A stretch of DNA of 64,000 nt from Paenibacillus macerans (GCF_023715465.1 NZ_JAMBOE010000005.1:124001-188000); one strand, 5' to 3'; positions 16,835-25,248 are shown, counted from the stretch's first letter. Translations and numbers: made by a program. Notes: generated by a model from the letters alone, not told the origin.

Positions 16835-17122
16835 TCACTCTTCATCTTGGCTTTTCATTTCCTTAATTACAACACCCAAATTTTCAGCCATGGCCTCTTC
16901 CAAATCGGCGATGGCATTTAAATAAGAGATCACGCTTTTGTTGATCCGTCCCGCATTTTCAAGAATCCCGGACGTTCCCTCAAATGCGGGTTCGGCATCA
17001 GGAATGGCGTGCACGATTTGTGCCATCCGGACGGCAACCTTCCGCTCGGCGTCAATCACCCGCGCCATCTGCTGGTGAGAGTGGGACATATGGACGATGA
17101 TCTCCGTAATTTTCTGCTCCAC
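16835..17122 (-). CDS. Small helical protein, family member 3
   Basis: 95 residues, not recognised. Contains MSHSHQQMARVIDAERKVA near residue 12 and DLEEAMAENLGVVIKEM near residue 73, the clearest form of the pattern shared with the two following genes. Start is GTG at 17122, with GAGGAGG 7 bases upstream; no ATG fits. The 130 bases between this gene and the upstream GT2 contain only a 30-codon ORF without a ribosome site. Confidence 0.75.
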   Translation of the reverse strand: MEQKITEIIVHMSHSHQQMARVIDAERKVAVRMAQIVHAIPDAEPAFEGTSGILENAGRINKSVISYLNAIADLEEAMAENLGVVIKEMKSQDEE

Positions 17123-17252
17123 CCTGATTCCTCCTCATCAATGGGCTGTCGCATCCTCGTTTAGAGCCGAGAATCTGCCCGCCTGTGCCCTGCATTAGCA
17201 TATGCCGGTACGGATTTGCGCGTTCCAAGCAGGATAAGTTTGCAAACCTTCA

Positions 17253-18605
17253 TTATAAATCTTCGCTGATAATGCGGGGCGGGGGCGTAATGGGAAGACC
17301 CGCGGGGTATTGCTGCAGAATTTGGAACGGGATAATTTCCGGAAAAACGTGCAAATTCCATACACGGCAGGCGTATTCGGACATGATCTCCCGCCGCTGG
17401 CCCCGGTCGATCTGATACAAGCGGCCATTGGAGCTGCGGACCACTCCCCCTTCAGGCAGGCCGGCGTTTTTTTCTGCCTGCGGTTCCGCCGGCGTTTGCG
17501 GCGCGCCAACCGGAATTTGCAGCAGATCGACAACCGCTAGCCGGACCGGTGACGGAGCATTTCCCGCTTCTTCCTGCGGGGCGGCGGAAACCGGATGCCT
17601 TACGCCGTGCTCCAGCCAATACACCGTATCGGACCACCCTTTTACATACGTGTGCGTAGGAAAAAAATCAACCGTTCTCTGCCCGTACCCCGCCCGGGAC
17701 TCGGGTTTGCGGTGCAGAAATCCGTGCAGATCCCCCCACTTTTCGGCAAAATAGTCGTAATTGCGGGCGTTTACTTGCTCAAAGTCTTGCGCACCAAGTC
17801 CTTTCATAGTCAAGCTACCGTAATGGTGAACAAACGTATCGCCGGCAATCACCATCTTTTTACCTTGCAAAAGCAGCCGGGCCACCCAATCGTCATCCTC
17901 ATAATTGCCGATAACATATCCCTCGTCAAAATAACCAATCTGCTCCAGCGTGGTGCGCGGAAACAGCAGGCAGAAGCCGACCAGGCGGCTTACCTCCCGC
18001 CATTTTCGGGGATCGGTAGCGTTAAAAGCGGCGGCGAAAGCCGGCATTTCCGCAACGTCATCATAGGGCACGTCAATCTGCTGGTCTCCGCTGATGTAAT
18101 TCGTGACCGGCCCGACGGCCGCCGCCCCGGTCAGCTCCAGACAGCCCAGCAGTTGATCCAGCCAGCGCTCCGTTACAAGCACATCGTTGTTAAGCAATAC
18201 GATCGTTTGTCCTTTGGCCATCATCAGCCCCGCATTTACCGCCCGGGCAAAGCCAAAGTTTTGCGGATGAACGGCCAAACGGACCGGGCTGCGCCGGCGG
18301 CGCACTTCATCCGCCGTGCCGTCGTCCGATCCGTTGTCCACGACAATCACTTCGTAGGGCGCAGCGGTATGGGCCTCGATCCGGTTCAGGCATTCGATCA
18401 GCAAGTCTTTGCGGTTGTATGTCGGTATAATGATGCTCGTTCCGTCAAACCCCGCGCCGAACGAGCGTTTTCCTTCCAAAACGCCGTGCGCATAACCTGC
18501 GGCATACCCAAGTTCATAAGCGCGCATGGACCCTTCCCTGCGGTTTTCGCGGGCAGCGCTGCGGCTCTGGCGTTTAGCCGGTTTGCGGTTTCTTCCGAGT
18601 GCCAA
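17253..18605 (-). CDS. Glycosyltransferase family 2 with basic N-terminus, GYxxG motif and C-terminal repeat
   Basis: 450 residues. Residues 1-27 are basic; 29-45 read AYELGYAAGYAHGVLEG, the locus motif. A GT-A domain follows (TSIIIPTYNRKDL, VVDNGSDDGT, LLNNDVLVT, GNYEDDDWVARL), like O-antigen rhamnosyl-type GT2 enzymes. The last 140 residues hold two copies of a 45-residue unit: DTVYWLEHGVRHPV...LLQIPVGAP and GRLYQIDRGQRREI...LQQYPAGLP. Such Y-x-hydrophobic-G-x-R units occur in surface proteins. Start is TTG at 18605 after AGGAGGTG. Its catalytic domain is paralogous to the gene at 20514. Confidence 0.87.
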   Translation of the reverse strand: MALGRNRKPAKRQSRSAARENRREGSMRAYELGYAAGYAHGVLEGKRSFGAGFDGTSIIIPTYNRKDLLIECLNRIEAHTAAPYEVIVVDNGSDDGTADEVRRRRSPVRLAVHPQNFGFARAVNAGLMMAKGQTIVLLNNDVLVTERWLDQLLGCLELTGAAAVGPVTNYISGDQQIDVPYDDVAEMPAFAAAFNATDPRKWREVSRLVGFCLLFPRTTLEQIGYFDEGYVIGNYEDDDWVARLLLQGKKMVIAGDTFVHHYGSLTMKGLGAQDFEQVNARNYDYFAEKWGDLHGFLHRKPESRAGYGQRTVDFFPTHTYVKGWSDTVYWLEHGVRHPVSAAPQEEAGNAPSPVRLAVVDLLQIPVGAPQTPAEPQAEKNAGLPEGGVVRSSNGRLYQIDRGQRREIMSEYACRVWNLHVFPEIIPFQILQQYPAGLPITPPPRIISEDL

Positions 18606-18609
18606 ACGA

Positions 18610-19719
18610 CTACACCTCCTGAATCGGCGGCATAACCGCCTCTCCGTTGATCAATTTGTTGGCCAGATGCCCAAGATCAAGCGCCACCTTGCCGCGCTCC
18701 CTGGCGAGGCGTTCACAGACAATGACGGCGGCGATTCCGGCGGCGACGAGCGCAAGGTCAAACGGGAAGCTGTCTGCAAGCTGCAGAACCCGCGGCACGT
18801 CGTGCACCCCGTTGACCGGGGCGATGCAACCGGTGATGTCTGCGCCGCGAAGCCTCAAGAACTCCGCAAGAGCGAAAGCCTGATTGCCGATCAGAAGCAC
18901 ACGGCGCCCTTTAAGCAGGTTGGCGAAATACCCCTCCTCGTTCAGCTCGTAATTGATCGTGGAGGAGGTGAGCCGCAGGCTGCGGTAATCGATACCGTAA
19001 TGGCGAAATACCGGGAACAGCAAGCCCTGGTAGGAGGGATGGCGCGATTCGGGGACGCCGATCATGCCGGCGGTGCGGACGGCGGCGGCGAGCAACCCGC
19101 GCGCAACCGGATCCGGCAGCTGTACGCCTGCATAGGGCAAAAAAGCGCTCCAGCGCATCGCCTCCTCCACCGGGAGGACGGTGCCATGCGCGAGCGTCAG
19201 CAATTCACCATCGCCGAGACGGACGATGGACAACGGCTGGCCGGTGCACAGGGCCTGATCGGCGGCGGCAAACACGTCGGAAGCCCGCAGCAAAGGGGAC
19301 AACGCCCCAGCGACGGAGCGGAACCCGGCAACGATGACATCGCCCACCGTCAGCTCAGGCAAAATCATATGGCGGGGAATAAGCCGTCCCAGCTTCGCCT
19401 CCCCGCCCTCAAACATGCCCTCGCGAAACCCGGCGGCGTAAGCCTCGGTGCAGGCCGGCTCGGCCGCCGATTCAGAGGTAGGGGTAAGCGTCGCGGCCGG
19501 CTCGGCGTCCAGGGAAAGCGCCGCCTTTTGCGGCATAGGCGCGGGCGATGGGGGAGATGCTGCCGCAGCAGCCGGAGATGGTTGCGGCGTGCCTGATCTT
19601 CGCCCGTAGCCGCTGCGCCTTCCGGCAGGGCGGGAACGCTTCGTTCCCGCCGCTCCCGATGCTCTCGCCCCTGACCGCTTGTTGCGGGACAGGCCGGATT
19701 TTTGAGCGCGATGCGGCAT
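18610..19719 (-). CDS. GT-D fold glycosyltransferase (DUF1792-like) with basic tail and GYxxG motif
   Basis: 369 residues. Residues 1-45 are Arg/Lys/Ser/Gly-rich, 46-90 an Ala/Pro-rich linker, and 92-107 the shared motif (TEAYAAGFREGMFEGG). The catalytic region begins near 160 with SIVRLGDGELL, the R-x-GDGE signature of GT-D enzymes where the acidic residues bind metal, and continues with LLIGNQAF and APVNGVHDVP near the C-terminus. ATG at 19719 (or 19722) follows GGAGGGG. In-frame sequence further upstream lies inside the next gene and is rejected. Cytoplasmic. Known GT-D enzymes extend glycans on Ser-rich adhesins; here the acceptor is unknown. Confidence 0.82.
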   Translation of the reverse strand: MPHRAQKSGLSRNKRSGARASGAAGTKRSRPAGRRSGYGRRSGTPQPSPAAAAASPPSPAPMPQKAALSLDAEPAATLTPTSESAAEPACTEAYAAGFREGMFEGGEAKLGRLIPRHMILPELTVGDVIVAGFRSVAGALSPLLRASDVFAAADQALCTGQPLSIVRLGDGELLTLAHGTVLPVEEAMRWSAFLPYAGVQLPDPVARGLLAAAVRTAGMIGVPESRHPSYQGLLFPVFRHYGIDYRSLRLTSSTINYELNEEGYFANLLKGRRVLLIGNQAFALAEFLRLRGADITGCIAPVNGVHDVPRVLQLADSFPFDLALVAAGIAAVIVCERLARERGKVALDLGHLANKLINGEAVMPPIQEV

Positions 19720-19747
19720 CATCTCACCCCTCCGCATCCTGTAGAGG

Positions 19748-20479
19748 TCATGGAAGGACACCCCGCATCCGGACGCTCGCCTCCTGCAGCGATTCCGGCG
19801 TTCCGGCGTCCCCCCACCATAGCTGCAGGACGTCGTATTCCAGCTTGCCCGTTTTGGCATAACGGTTATTGACGTCCGTAATCTCAAGCTCGCCGCGGGC
19901 CGACCGGCCGATGCCGCGAATGATCGCAAAAACGGCGTTATCATACATATAAATGCCGGTGACCGAATAGTTCGATTTCGGCTTTTTCGGTTTCTCCTCG
20001 ATGTAGGCGATCAGGCTCGGATCGGCCTCGTCGAACACCGGAACGCCGTATCTGCGGGGATCGTCCACCGGCTTCAGCATGACCCGGGCGCTTCCCGGCG
20101 GCTGTTGCTTAAATTTTTCCACATACGGGGTCAAATCGTCCAGAAACAAGTTATCGCCCAGCAGCACGACGAATTTGTCGCCAGGCGGAATAAACCCTTC
20201 GGCGAGTTCCAGCGCTTCAGCAATACCTCCCGCCGACTCCTGCACGCGATACGACAGGTTGACGCCAAAGTTTTCGCCGCTGCCGAGATAATCCGCGTAC
20301 AATCCGGCGGACTGCTTGCCGATGACTATAAGGATGTCGGTGATTCCGGCTTGACGCAGCCGTTCTATGCCGTAACAGACCATCGGATGATTCCCGACAG
20401 GAAGCAGATGCTTGTTGATTAACCGGGTCAGCGGGTATAGACGCGTTCCTGTGCCTCCCGCCAAAATCACACCTTTCAT
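19748..20479 (-). CDS. Sugar-1-phosphate nucleotidyltransferase (RmlA/SpsI-like)
   Basis: 243 residues. LAGGTGTRLYPLT at the N-terminus is the nucleotide and metal-binding signature; NKHLLPVGNHPMVCYGI is the SpsI-like variant rather than the SKQLLP form of RmlA. VVLLGDNLF and GIYMYD follow, then WWGDAGTPESL near the end. Shorter than typical RmlA (about 290), lacking the C-terminal allosteric extension. ATG at 20479 has GGGAGGAG. It likely makes an NDP-hexose for one of the neighbouring glycosyltransferases. In B. subtilis a homologue sits in the spore-polysaccharide sps operon. Confidence 0.86.
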   Translation of the reverse strand: MKGVILAGGTGTRLYPLTRLINKHLLPVGNHPMVCYGIERLRQAGITDILIVIGKQSAGLYADYLGSGENFGVNLSYRVQESAGGIAEALELAEGFIPPGDKFVVLLGDNLFLDDLTPYVEKFKQQPPGSARVMLKPVDDPRRYGVPVFDEADPSLIAYIEEKPKKPKSNYSVTGIYMYDNAVFAIIRGIGRSARGELEITDVNNRYAKTGKLEYDVLQLWWGDAGTPESLQEASVRMRGVLP

Positions 20480-20513
20480 GAACTCTCTCCTCCCTAAAAG
20501 TTTTTGTGAGCGT

Positions 20514-21260
20514 CTAAATAAACTGCCAGGGATCCACTCCCCATTTTTCAATGAACCGTTTGCGGTTTTGCTCGATGATCCCGTCCCATCCTTCCGGATG
20601 GTGGGCCTTAAAGCTAGCGCTGCCGGCATGGTAGACCAGCGTATCTCCGCAGATCAGCAGCCGGTAGCCCTGCTGCCGCGCCCGGTAACAGTAATCGTCA
20701 TCTTCGTAATGACCGGGCGAAAACCGTTCATCCAACAACCCCACCCGGTTCAGCACTTCCCGCTTAAGCAGCAGACACATGCCCACCAGGCGCCGGACAT
20801 CCTGCCATTTGGCGGGATCGGATTGATTAAACCGCGCGGCGGCCCGGAGGAAATCGTCCTGGTCCTTCCAAGGGAAGGTGATCTGCTGCCGGCCGCTGGC
20901 GTAATTCGTCACCGGACCGACAAGACCGACATCGTCCGCGCTGCCGAGGGCGGCCAGCATATTGGACAACCATCCCGGGGTCACGATGACGTCATTGTTC
21001 AAGATGAGAAGCTGGCCGCCGGCCGCGATCGTCAATCCTCGATTCACGGCAACCGGAAAACCTTCGTTTCGCGGCAATGCCGCCAAAATAAGCTTTTCCT
21101 GCAAACAGAACAACGCGGTTTCGTCATCGGAGCCGTTGTCCACAACGATGATTTCATAAGGGACTTCCGTATGCTTACGAATCGCTTCTACGCAGGGCCG
21201 AAGCAAATGCAGCCCGTTGTAGGTTGGTATGACAATGCTGGTTAATTCGCCTCCGCTCAC
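20514..21260 (-). CDS. Glycosyltransferase family 2
   Basis: 248 residues, a bare GT-A domain: TSIVIPTYNGLHLLRP, VVDNGSDDET, LILNNDVIVTPGW, YEDDDYCYRA. It is clearly paralogous to the catalytic part of the gene at 17253 (shared VGPVTNY, RRLVG, GDTLVYH) but lacks the basic tail, GYxxG motif and C-terminal repeats. Start is GTG at 21260 overlapping the previous stop (GTGA), with GAGG upstream. Co-translated with its neighbours. Confidence 0.87.
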   Translation of the reverse strand: MSGGELTSIVIPTYNGLHLLRPCVEAIRKHTEVPYEIIVVDNGSDDETALFCLQEKLILAALPRNEGFPVAVNRGLTIAAGGQLLILNNDVIVTPGWLSNMLAALGSADDVGLVGPVTNYASGRQQITFPWKDQDDFLRAAARFNQSDPAKWQDVRRLVGMCLLLKREVLNRVGLLDERFSPGHYEDDDYCYRARQQGYRLLICGDTLVYHAGSASFKAHHPEGWDGIIEQNRKRFIEKWGVDPWQFI

Positions 21261-22447
21261 AGCGCATTCCTCGCTTTCGCCAGTTCGCTTCGGGGCAGCG
21301 TAACGTAACGCAGACGGATGCCTTCCGTCTGCATCACCGCGTCCAGCGCTTCGATGTGGTCGCCGATGATCATTTGGGCTACACCGTTCCCGGCCCCGGT
21401 ATTGCCGCTGCGAATCCGGTTTTTCCGCACGACATCGACAGAATGCGGGGCGCCGACCGCCAGTCCGCGAGCCAGCGCCAGCGCCTGGGCCTTCGGGGGG
21501 ACGATCAACGCCCCCGTTCCCACCGTTTGCAGCGCACGGCGAGAGATCGCATGCGGCACCGCCGTCAGCGAATTGGCTTTCAAATCGGGCCGTCCCAGGG
21601 CCTGGTTTAGGAACGTTTTGCAGCGCGTCACCTCATCCTGCTGCGGAAAGGAGGGCAAATACGGCGACAGATCGTTCAGCGCGATGTCCATCCCCTGGTC
21701 CACAGCGATCAGAAATGCCGCCAAATCCTCCGCGGGCAAAACCATATCCCCGTCGGTAAACAGCAAGATAGGCTCCGAAGCCGCCGCAGCGCCTATCGCC
21801 CGTCCAATATCATGGCCCAGCCGCTCCGGAAAATTCAGTTTGGTCACCCGCGGATCCCGTTCAACTGCGGTAAAGCTGCCATCGCTGCAGCCGTTCAGCA
21901 CGACGATGATTTCCTTAAACGGCAGCTTGCACAGCTCCGATAACACGTTGGATAACGTTTTTTCTTCGTTGCTTGCGGTGACGATCGCGGATACGCCTTC
22001 CTTTAACGGCAGCGGAATCCACGGGTTCGCGAGACCGGAAACGTCCGCATATCCCTTGCTGAAAGCGAGAGCGAGCGGCAGTATTTCACGATAAGATAAA
22101 TCTGCCGGGACATGTTCAAGGTACCAGCCTTGAAAGCTTTGCTGCAGCCGCTCCGGGGTCGCAGGGGGGCCTTGGGCCCCGTCCAAAATGGCGGCATGGG
22201 TTCCCGCTTCCACCGCCTTCAGCTCCAGCCGCTGTTGCCCGCCGGACTTAGGACCTGCCCCGCCGGCTTGAATATGGCGTGAACCGCTCCGCCGAACGCC
22301 AGGAGGGCGGCCAAAGCGGTAGCCGGTTGGAATCCGTCCGGCTTTGCGGCCCGGCTTCGCCTGCTTAGGGCGAGGTCTTTTGCGCGTCCGTCCCGGCATG
22401 GGCCAGATTTGGCTGCGGCGGCGCTTTACCTGTTTTTTCGCGTTCAT
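21257..22447 (-). CDS. Glycosyltransferase family 2 with Arg/Lys-rich N-terminus
   Basis: 396 residues. Residues 1-60 are very basic (KKQVKRRRSQ, RKRPRPKQAKPGRK). A helical stretch follows, and the GT-A domain begins near residue 150: VSAIVTASNEEKTLSNVL, VVLNGCSDGS, LGHDIGRAIGA and the LLFTDGDMVLP metal site. It resembles the next gene from the metal site onward (NSLTAVPHAISRR). ATG at 22447 has GGTGAGGTGG and overlaps the upstream stop by 4 bases. The VxNG and GHDxGR elements are like polyprenyl-phosphate or glucosyl-3-phosphoglycerate GT2 enzymes, but the substrate is unknown. Confidence 0.84.
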   Translation of the reverse strand: MNAKKQVKRRRSQIWPMPGRTRKRPRPKQAKPGRKAGRIPTGYRFGRPPGVRRSGSRHIQAGGAGPKSGGQQRLELKAVEAGTHAAILDGAQGPPATPERLQQSFQGWYLEHVPADLSYREILPLALAFSKGYADVSGLANPWIPLPLKEGVSAIVTASNEEKTLSNVLSELCKLPFKEIIVVLNGCSDGSFTAVERDPRVTKLNFPERLGHDIGRAIGAAAASEPILLFTDGDMVLPAEDLAAFLIAVDQGMDIALNDLSPYLPSFPQQDEVTRCKTFLNQALGRPDLKANSLTAVPHAISRRALQTVGTGALIVPPKAQALALARGLAVGAPHSVDVVRKNRIRSGNTGAGNGVAQMIIGDHIEALDAVMQTEGIRLRYVTLPRSELAKARNAL

Positions 22448-23280
22448 TCCATCCACCTCACCTTGCCGCGCAGGCGGCCGAGATCGCCGTAACCACCGCG
22501 CGCCCCTTTTTGGCGGATCAGCCAATGCACGGCTTCCAAATGATCACCGACAACCAGAGAGGTCAGCGGATCTACTCGCTTTCCTTTAGCTCGCCGCCGG
22601 GCCCGGACCGGATTTAATTTGCCCACGGGCACGGTGTGAACAGCCTCCACGTTTAAGCCTAGAAGCACCGCCTTGGTCTGGGCCAGCGGAGGGACTTCCA
22701 GCGTTTCAAGTCCAATGGTTTCCGCCCCCCGTCTGCTTAAAGCATGCGGAACAGCGGTCAAGGATGCTCCTTTCAGATCGGTTCGCGACAGCAGGCCGTT
22801 AAGAACATGCTTCGCCAGTACGACCGGGTGGGTCTTTTTGCTGGCAACCGGCCCGGAATACCCGTTCAGCGCCACGTCCACCCCGGATAGCACGGCCTCC
22901 ACAAAAGGGCGCAGCTCTTTTGCCGGGATGACCATGTCGGCGTCCATGAACAGGAGCACCGACCCGCGAGCCGCCTCCGCACCGACGCGTCTGCCGACAT
23001 CGTGCCCGAGCGGCTTTGCCGATCGGATCACGCGGGCCCCGCTTTTCTTGGCCAGCTCCGCCGTTCCGTCCGTCGAACCGTTTGCGACGACGATCGTTTC
23101 GCTGCGGGGATGCAATCGTGCGGCTTCGCGCAGAACGTTTCGCAGCGTGGCTCTTTCGTTCATCGCCGGGATGATGATCGAAACAATCGGGTCCTGATGA
23201 TTGACCAAACGCGGCATCGCCGGCTTGCGCTGAAGCTTTTTACGGTTCAGGCGGCCTTGAATTTTGCGTTTATTGACCAC
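22444..23280 (-). CDS. Glycosyltransferase family 2, first gene of the locus unit
   Basis: 278 residues. A basic N-terminus (KRKIQGRLNRKKLQRK) leads to a GT-A domain: VSIIIPAMNERATLRNVL, VVANGSTDGT, LGHDVGRRVGA, LLFMDADMVIP. It is a paralogue of the following gene, with a shorter N-terminal tail. Start is GTG at 23280 with GGGAGG 8 bases upstream; an ATG at 23322 lacks a site. The unit that it heads runs to the terminator at 15.7 kb. Confidence 0.85.
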   Translation of the reverse strand: MVNKRKIQGRLNRKKLQRKPAMPRLVNHQDPIVSIIIPAMNERATLRNVLREAARLHPRSETIVVANGSTDGTAELAKKSGARVIRSAKPLGHDVGRRVGAEAARGSVLLFMDADMVIPAKELRPFVEAVLSGVDVALNGYSGPVASKKTHPVVLAKHVLNGLLSRTDLKGASLTAVPHALSRRGAETIGLETLEVPPLAQTKAVLLGLNVEAVHTVPVGKLNPVRARRRAKGKRVDPLTSLVVGDHLEAVHWLIRQKGARGGYGDLGRLRGKVRWME

Positions 23281-23512
23281 GTCTCTTTCCTCCCAGATCG
23301 TGATATACCGGAGCATATACAACAGTGTATGTGGTACTGTCGGCGTTGCAACGGCAAACGTACAGCTGTCCTCCGGACCGGATCTGCCGCTTTCTGCCGC
23401 TTGGCCCTCATCGCTTCCGCCGCTTTCGGGGCTCGAAGTAAGAAAAACGCCTGATGGCGTCCTTTAGTGGCTCTGACTTCTACTTTGGAGCGATTGGAGG
23501 CACTTACTTAAC

Positions 23513-23790
23513 AATGGACGCTGCTCTAACGGACACCAGCGACCTTATCCGCCCATTTCCCGGGTATTTCCCAGCCTAACGGACACAGGCGGCCCTATTT
23601 CGCTCTAAACCTGTTCATCCAAGACGATTTGAGGTAAGAAAGTGCATCTGTGTCCGTTACATTTTGCAAACCTCCGTTTTTTCGCAAATAACGGCTCTGG
23701 TGTCCCTTAGCCCCCCACGTCCCTCTTCTCCTCCCCTCTCTACCTGCGCATCGCCCTCTACCATGACCGAAATTTTATAAATTCTAAATG
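23513..23790. repeat. Intergenic repeat, forward-forward-reverse-reverse modules (copy B)
   Basis: Second copy of the element at 15411-15706, nearly identical through the reverse modules and the CTCCTCCCCTCTCTACCTGC trailer. The layout allows a long imperfect hairpin. It sits between the GT2 unit and the GT4 gene. The rest of the gap 23323-23993 shows no gene. Confidence 0.75.
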
Positions 23791-23793
23791 TGC

Positions 23794-23828
23794 AAATAAG
23801 GACCTGGCCGCCGGCCAGGTCCTTATTT
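23794..23828 (-). terminator. Rho-independent terminator (nearly perfect palindrome)
   Basis: AAATAAGGACCTGGCC-gcc-GGCCAGGTCCTTATTT is a 16-bp stem with a 3-base loop, AT-rich at both ends, so it could act on either strand. It lies 166 bases past the stop of the GT4 gene on the minus strand. Confidence 0.7.
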
Positions 23829-23993
23829 GTTACTCCAACTTCCACGAAATGCAAAAGTTCCGGCTTCTACCAATAAAAAACGAAACGTTTTTTAAGTGCA
23901 GGATGTGCATTTAAACAAGCGCCCCGCTCTATTTTACAAACAATAACTGTATCTTGAGCAACTATTCAACGGTATTCAGCAAACTTCTTTCCG

Positions 23994-25181
23994 CTAAGGC
24001 TGCTGTTTCCATTGCGGAGCGTTAGCCGGAATGACCCGGCTGGAGCAGATGGTGTCGACCCATCGCTCGGCCGTATGCTGCCAGCGGAACCGGCTGCGGG
24101 CAAGCTCCTGTCCGGCCTGGCCCATCGATTTGCACAGTGCTTCATCCTGCAGCAGGCGGATGACCCGATCCGCCAACGCATTGACCATCCCTTCCGCGGG
24201 CACCAGAAATCCCGAATAACCGTCCGCAACGATTTCGGGAATACTTCCCGCACGGGCCGCTACGATCGGCACGGCCGAGGCCATCGCCTCGACGTTGACC
24301 AGGCCAAACGCCTCCTCTTCGCAAGACGGAACGACCAGGCAATCGGCGGTATTGTACCAATCGGCAACTTTGGAATAGGGCGTAAACGGCAAAAATACAA
24401 CCCGCTCCTTGAAGGGCTCCGCCATCGCTTTTAGCCGGCTGACATAGTCCGTTTCACGGTTGGCTCCGTGACAAGTGCCACCCACGATGATCAGCATGGC
24501 TTCCGGCACCTGACGCAGCACGGCCGGAAACGCCGCCAGCAAATGGTGCACGCCTTTGGCTGGAAGCAGCCGGCCGACGAACAGGGCCACTTTCCGGTTT
24601 TCCCAGCCATATTCGGCCAGCCGCGCCGTGCGCAGCGCTTCCCCGTTTGGCGTCCAGCGCGGAACGAAATCCTCCAGGCTGACGCCCGGCGGATTGACCC
24701 AAATCGGCGTGAACAGGCCGGGAAACCGGGAAAGCAGTTCCTCTTTCAAATACTCGCTGCCCACGATGATCCCGTCTAAGCTTTCCAGCATCGGCTGCAT
24801 GCGGGCTTTGGGATGGCAAGAAGGGGAAATAAACGCGGCGGAATGAAGGGTGAGCAGTACGCGGGCCAGCGGCAGCCGGCTTTTTAACTGAAATGCGAGC
24901 AGCAGCCGATTGTGGACATCAACGGTTCCGGGCCGCCATTTCCGCAAATGGCGCAAAATCGATTCCAAGTAAAGCCGCCCGCCGGGCAAACGGTAAACCG
25001 GAACGTTTCCGATCCAGCCCTGGGAAGGCAAATGGCCGTCCGCGAGTCCAAAAATGCGGATTTTTATATGTTCCGCCGCAAGCGGGACCACATTTTCAAT
25101 CACCCGTTCCAGCGAACTGCTTCTGCCTGAAGGCATGACGAACGATCCGGTCGTGATCACCGCTGTCTTTTCCCGATCCAT
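23994..25181 (-). CDS. GT4 glycosyltransferase
   Basis: 395 residues, GT-B fold. TTGSFVMPSGRSSSLERVI at the N-terminus, VALFVGRLLPAKGVHHLLAAF beginning the donor domain near residue 195, and CEEEAFGLVNVEAMASAVPIVA as the EX7E donor-binding motif near residue 310. ATG at 25181 follows GGAAGGAGGGG. In-frame sequence further upstream runs to 25373 across the divergent promoter region and is rejected. It faces a YheC/D gene across about 230 bases, each with a sigma-K-like candidate. Resembles spore-coat glycosyltransferases such as CotSA (inference). Confidence 0.86.
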   Translation of the reverse strand: MDREKTAVITTGSFVMPSGRSSSLERVIENVVPLAAEHIKIRIFGLADGHLPSQGWIGNVPVYRLPGGRLYLESILRHLRKWRPGTVDVHNRLLLAFQLKSRLPLARVLLTLHSAAFISPSCHPKARMQPMLESLDGIIVGSEYLKEELLSRFPGLFTPIWVNPPGVSLEDFVPRWTPNGEALRTARLAEYGWENRKVALFVGRLLPAKGVHHLLAAFPAVLRQVPEAMLIIVGGTCHGANRETDYVSRLKAMAEPFKERVVFLPFTPYSKVADWYNTADCLVVPSCEEEAFGLVNVEAMASAVPIVAARAGSIPEIVADGYSGFLVPAEGMVNALADRVIRLLQDEALCKSMGQAGQELARSRFRWQHTAERWVDTICSSRVIPANAPQWKQQP

Positions 25182-25219
25182 GAGCGATCCCCTCCTTCCT
25201 TTCACTAGCTTCGCTACCC

Positions 25220-25248
25220 TAAATATACGATACCCGCCCGGTAAATGT
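25220..25248 (-). promoter_or_regulatory. Possible sigma-K-type promoter of the GT4 gene
   Basis: Minus strand: CAC, 17 bases, CGTATATTTA. The -10 shares TATATTTA with the candidate before the CgeB-like gene, and an AC lies at the right distance. Start codon is about 40 bases downstream. Weak, but in a fitting context. Confidence 0.3.

Noticed and set aside
17161..17250. 30-codon frame starting at the TAATG end of the GT2 gene at 17253
   Set aside because: No ribosome binding site, and ends without protein-like features.
23318..23345. CATACACTG as sigma-K -10 before the GT2 gene at 23280
   Set aside because: The -10 fits, but no AC lies at 16-17 bases upstream; not strong enough to list.
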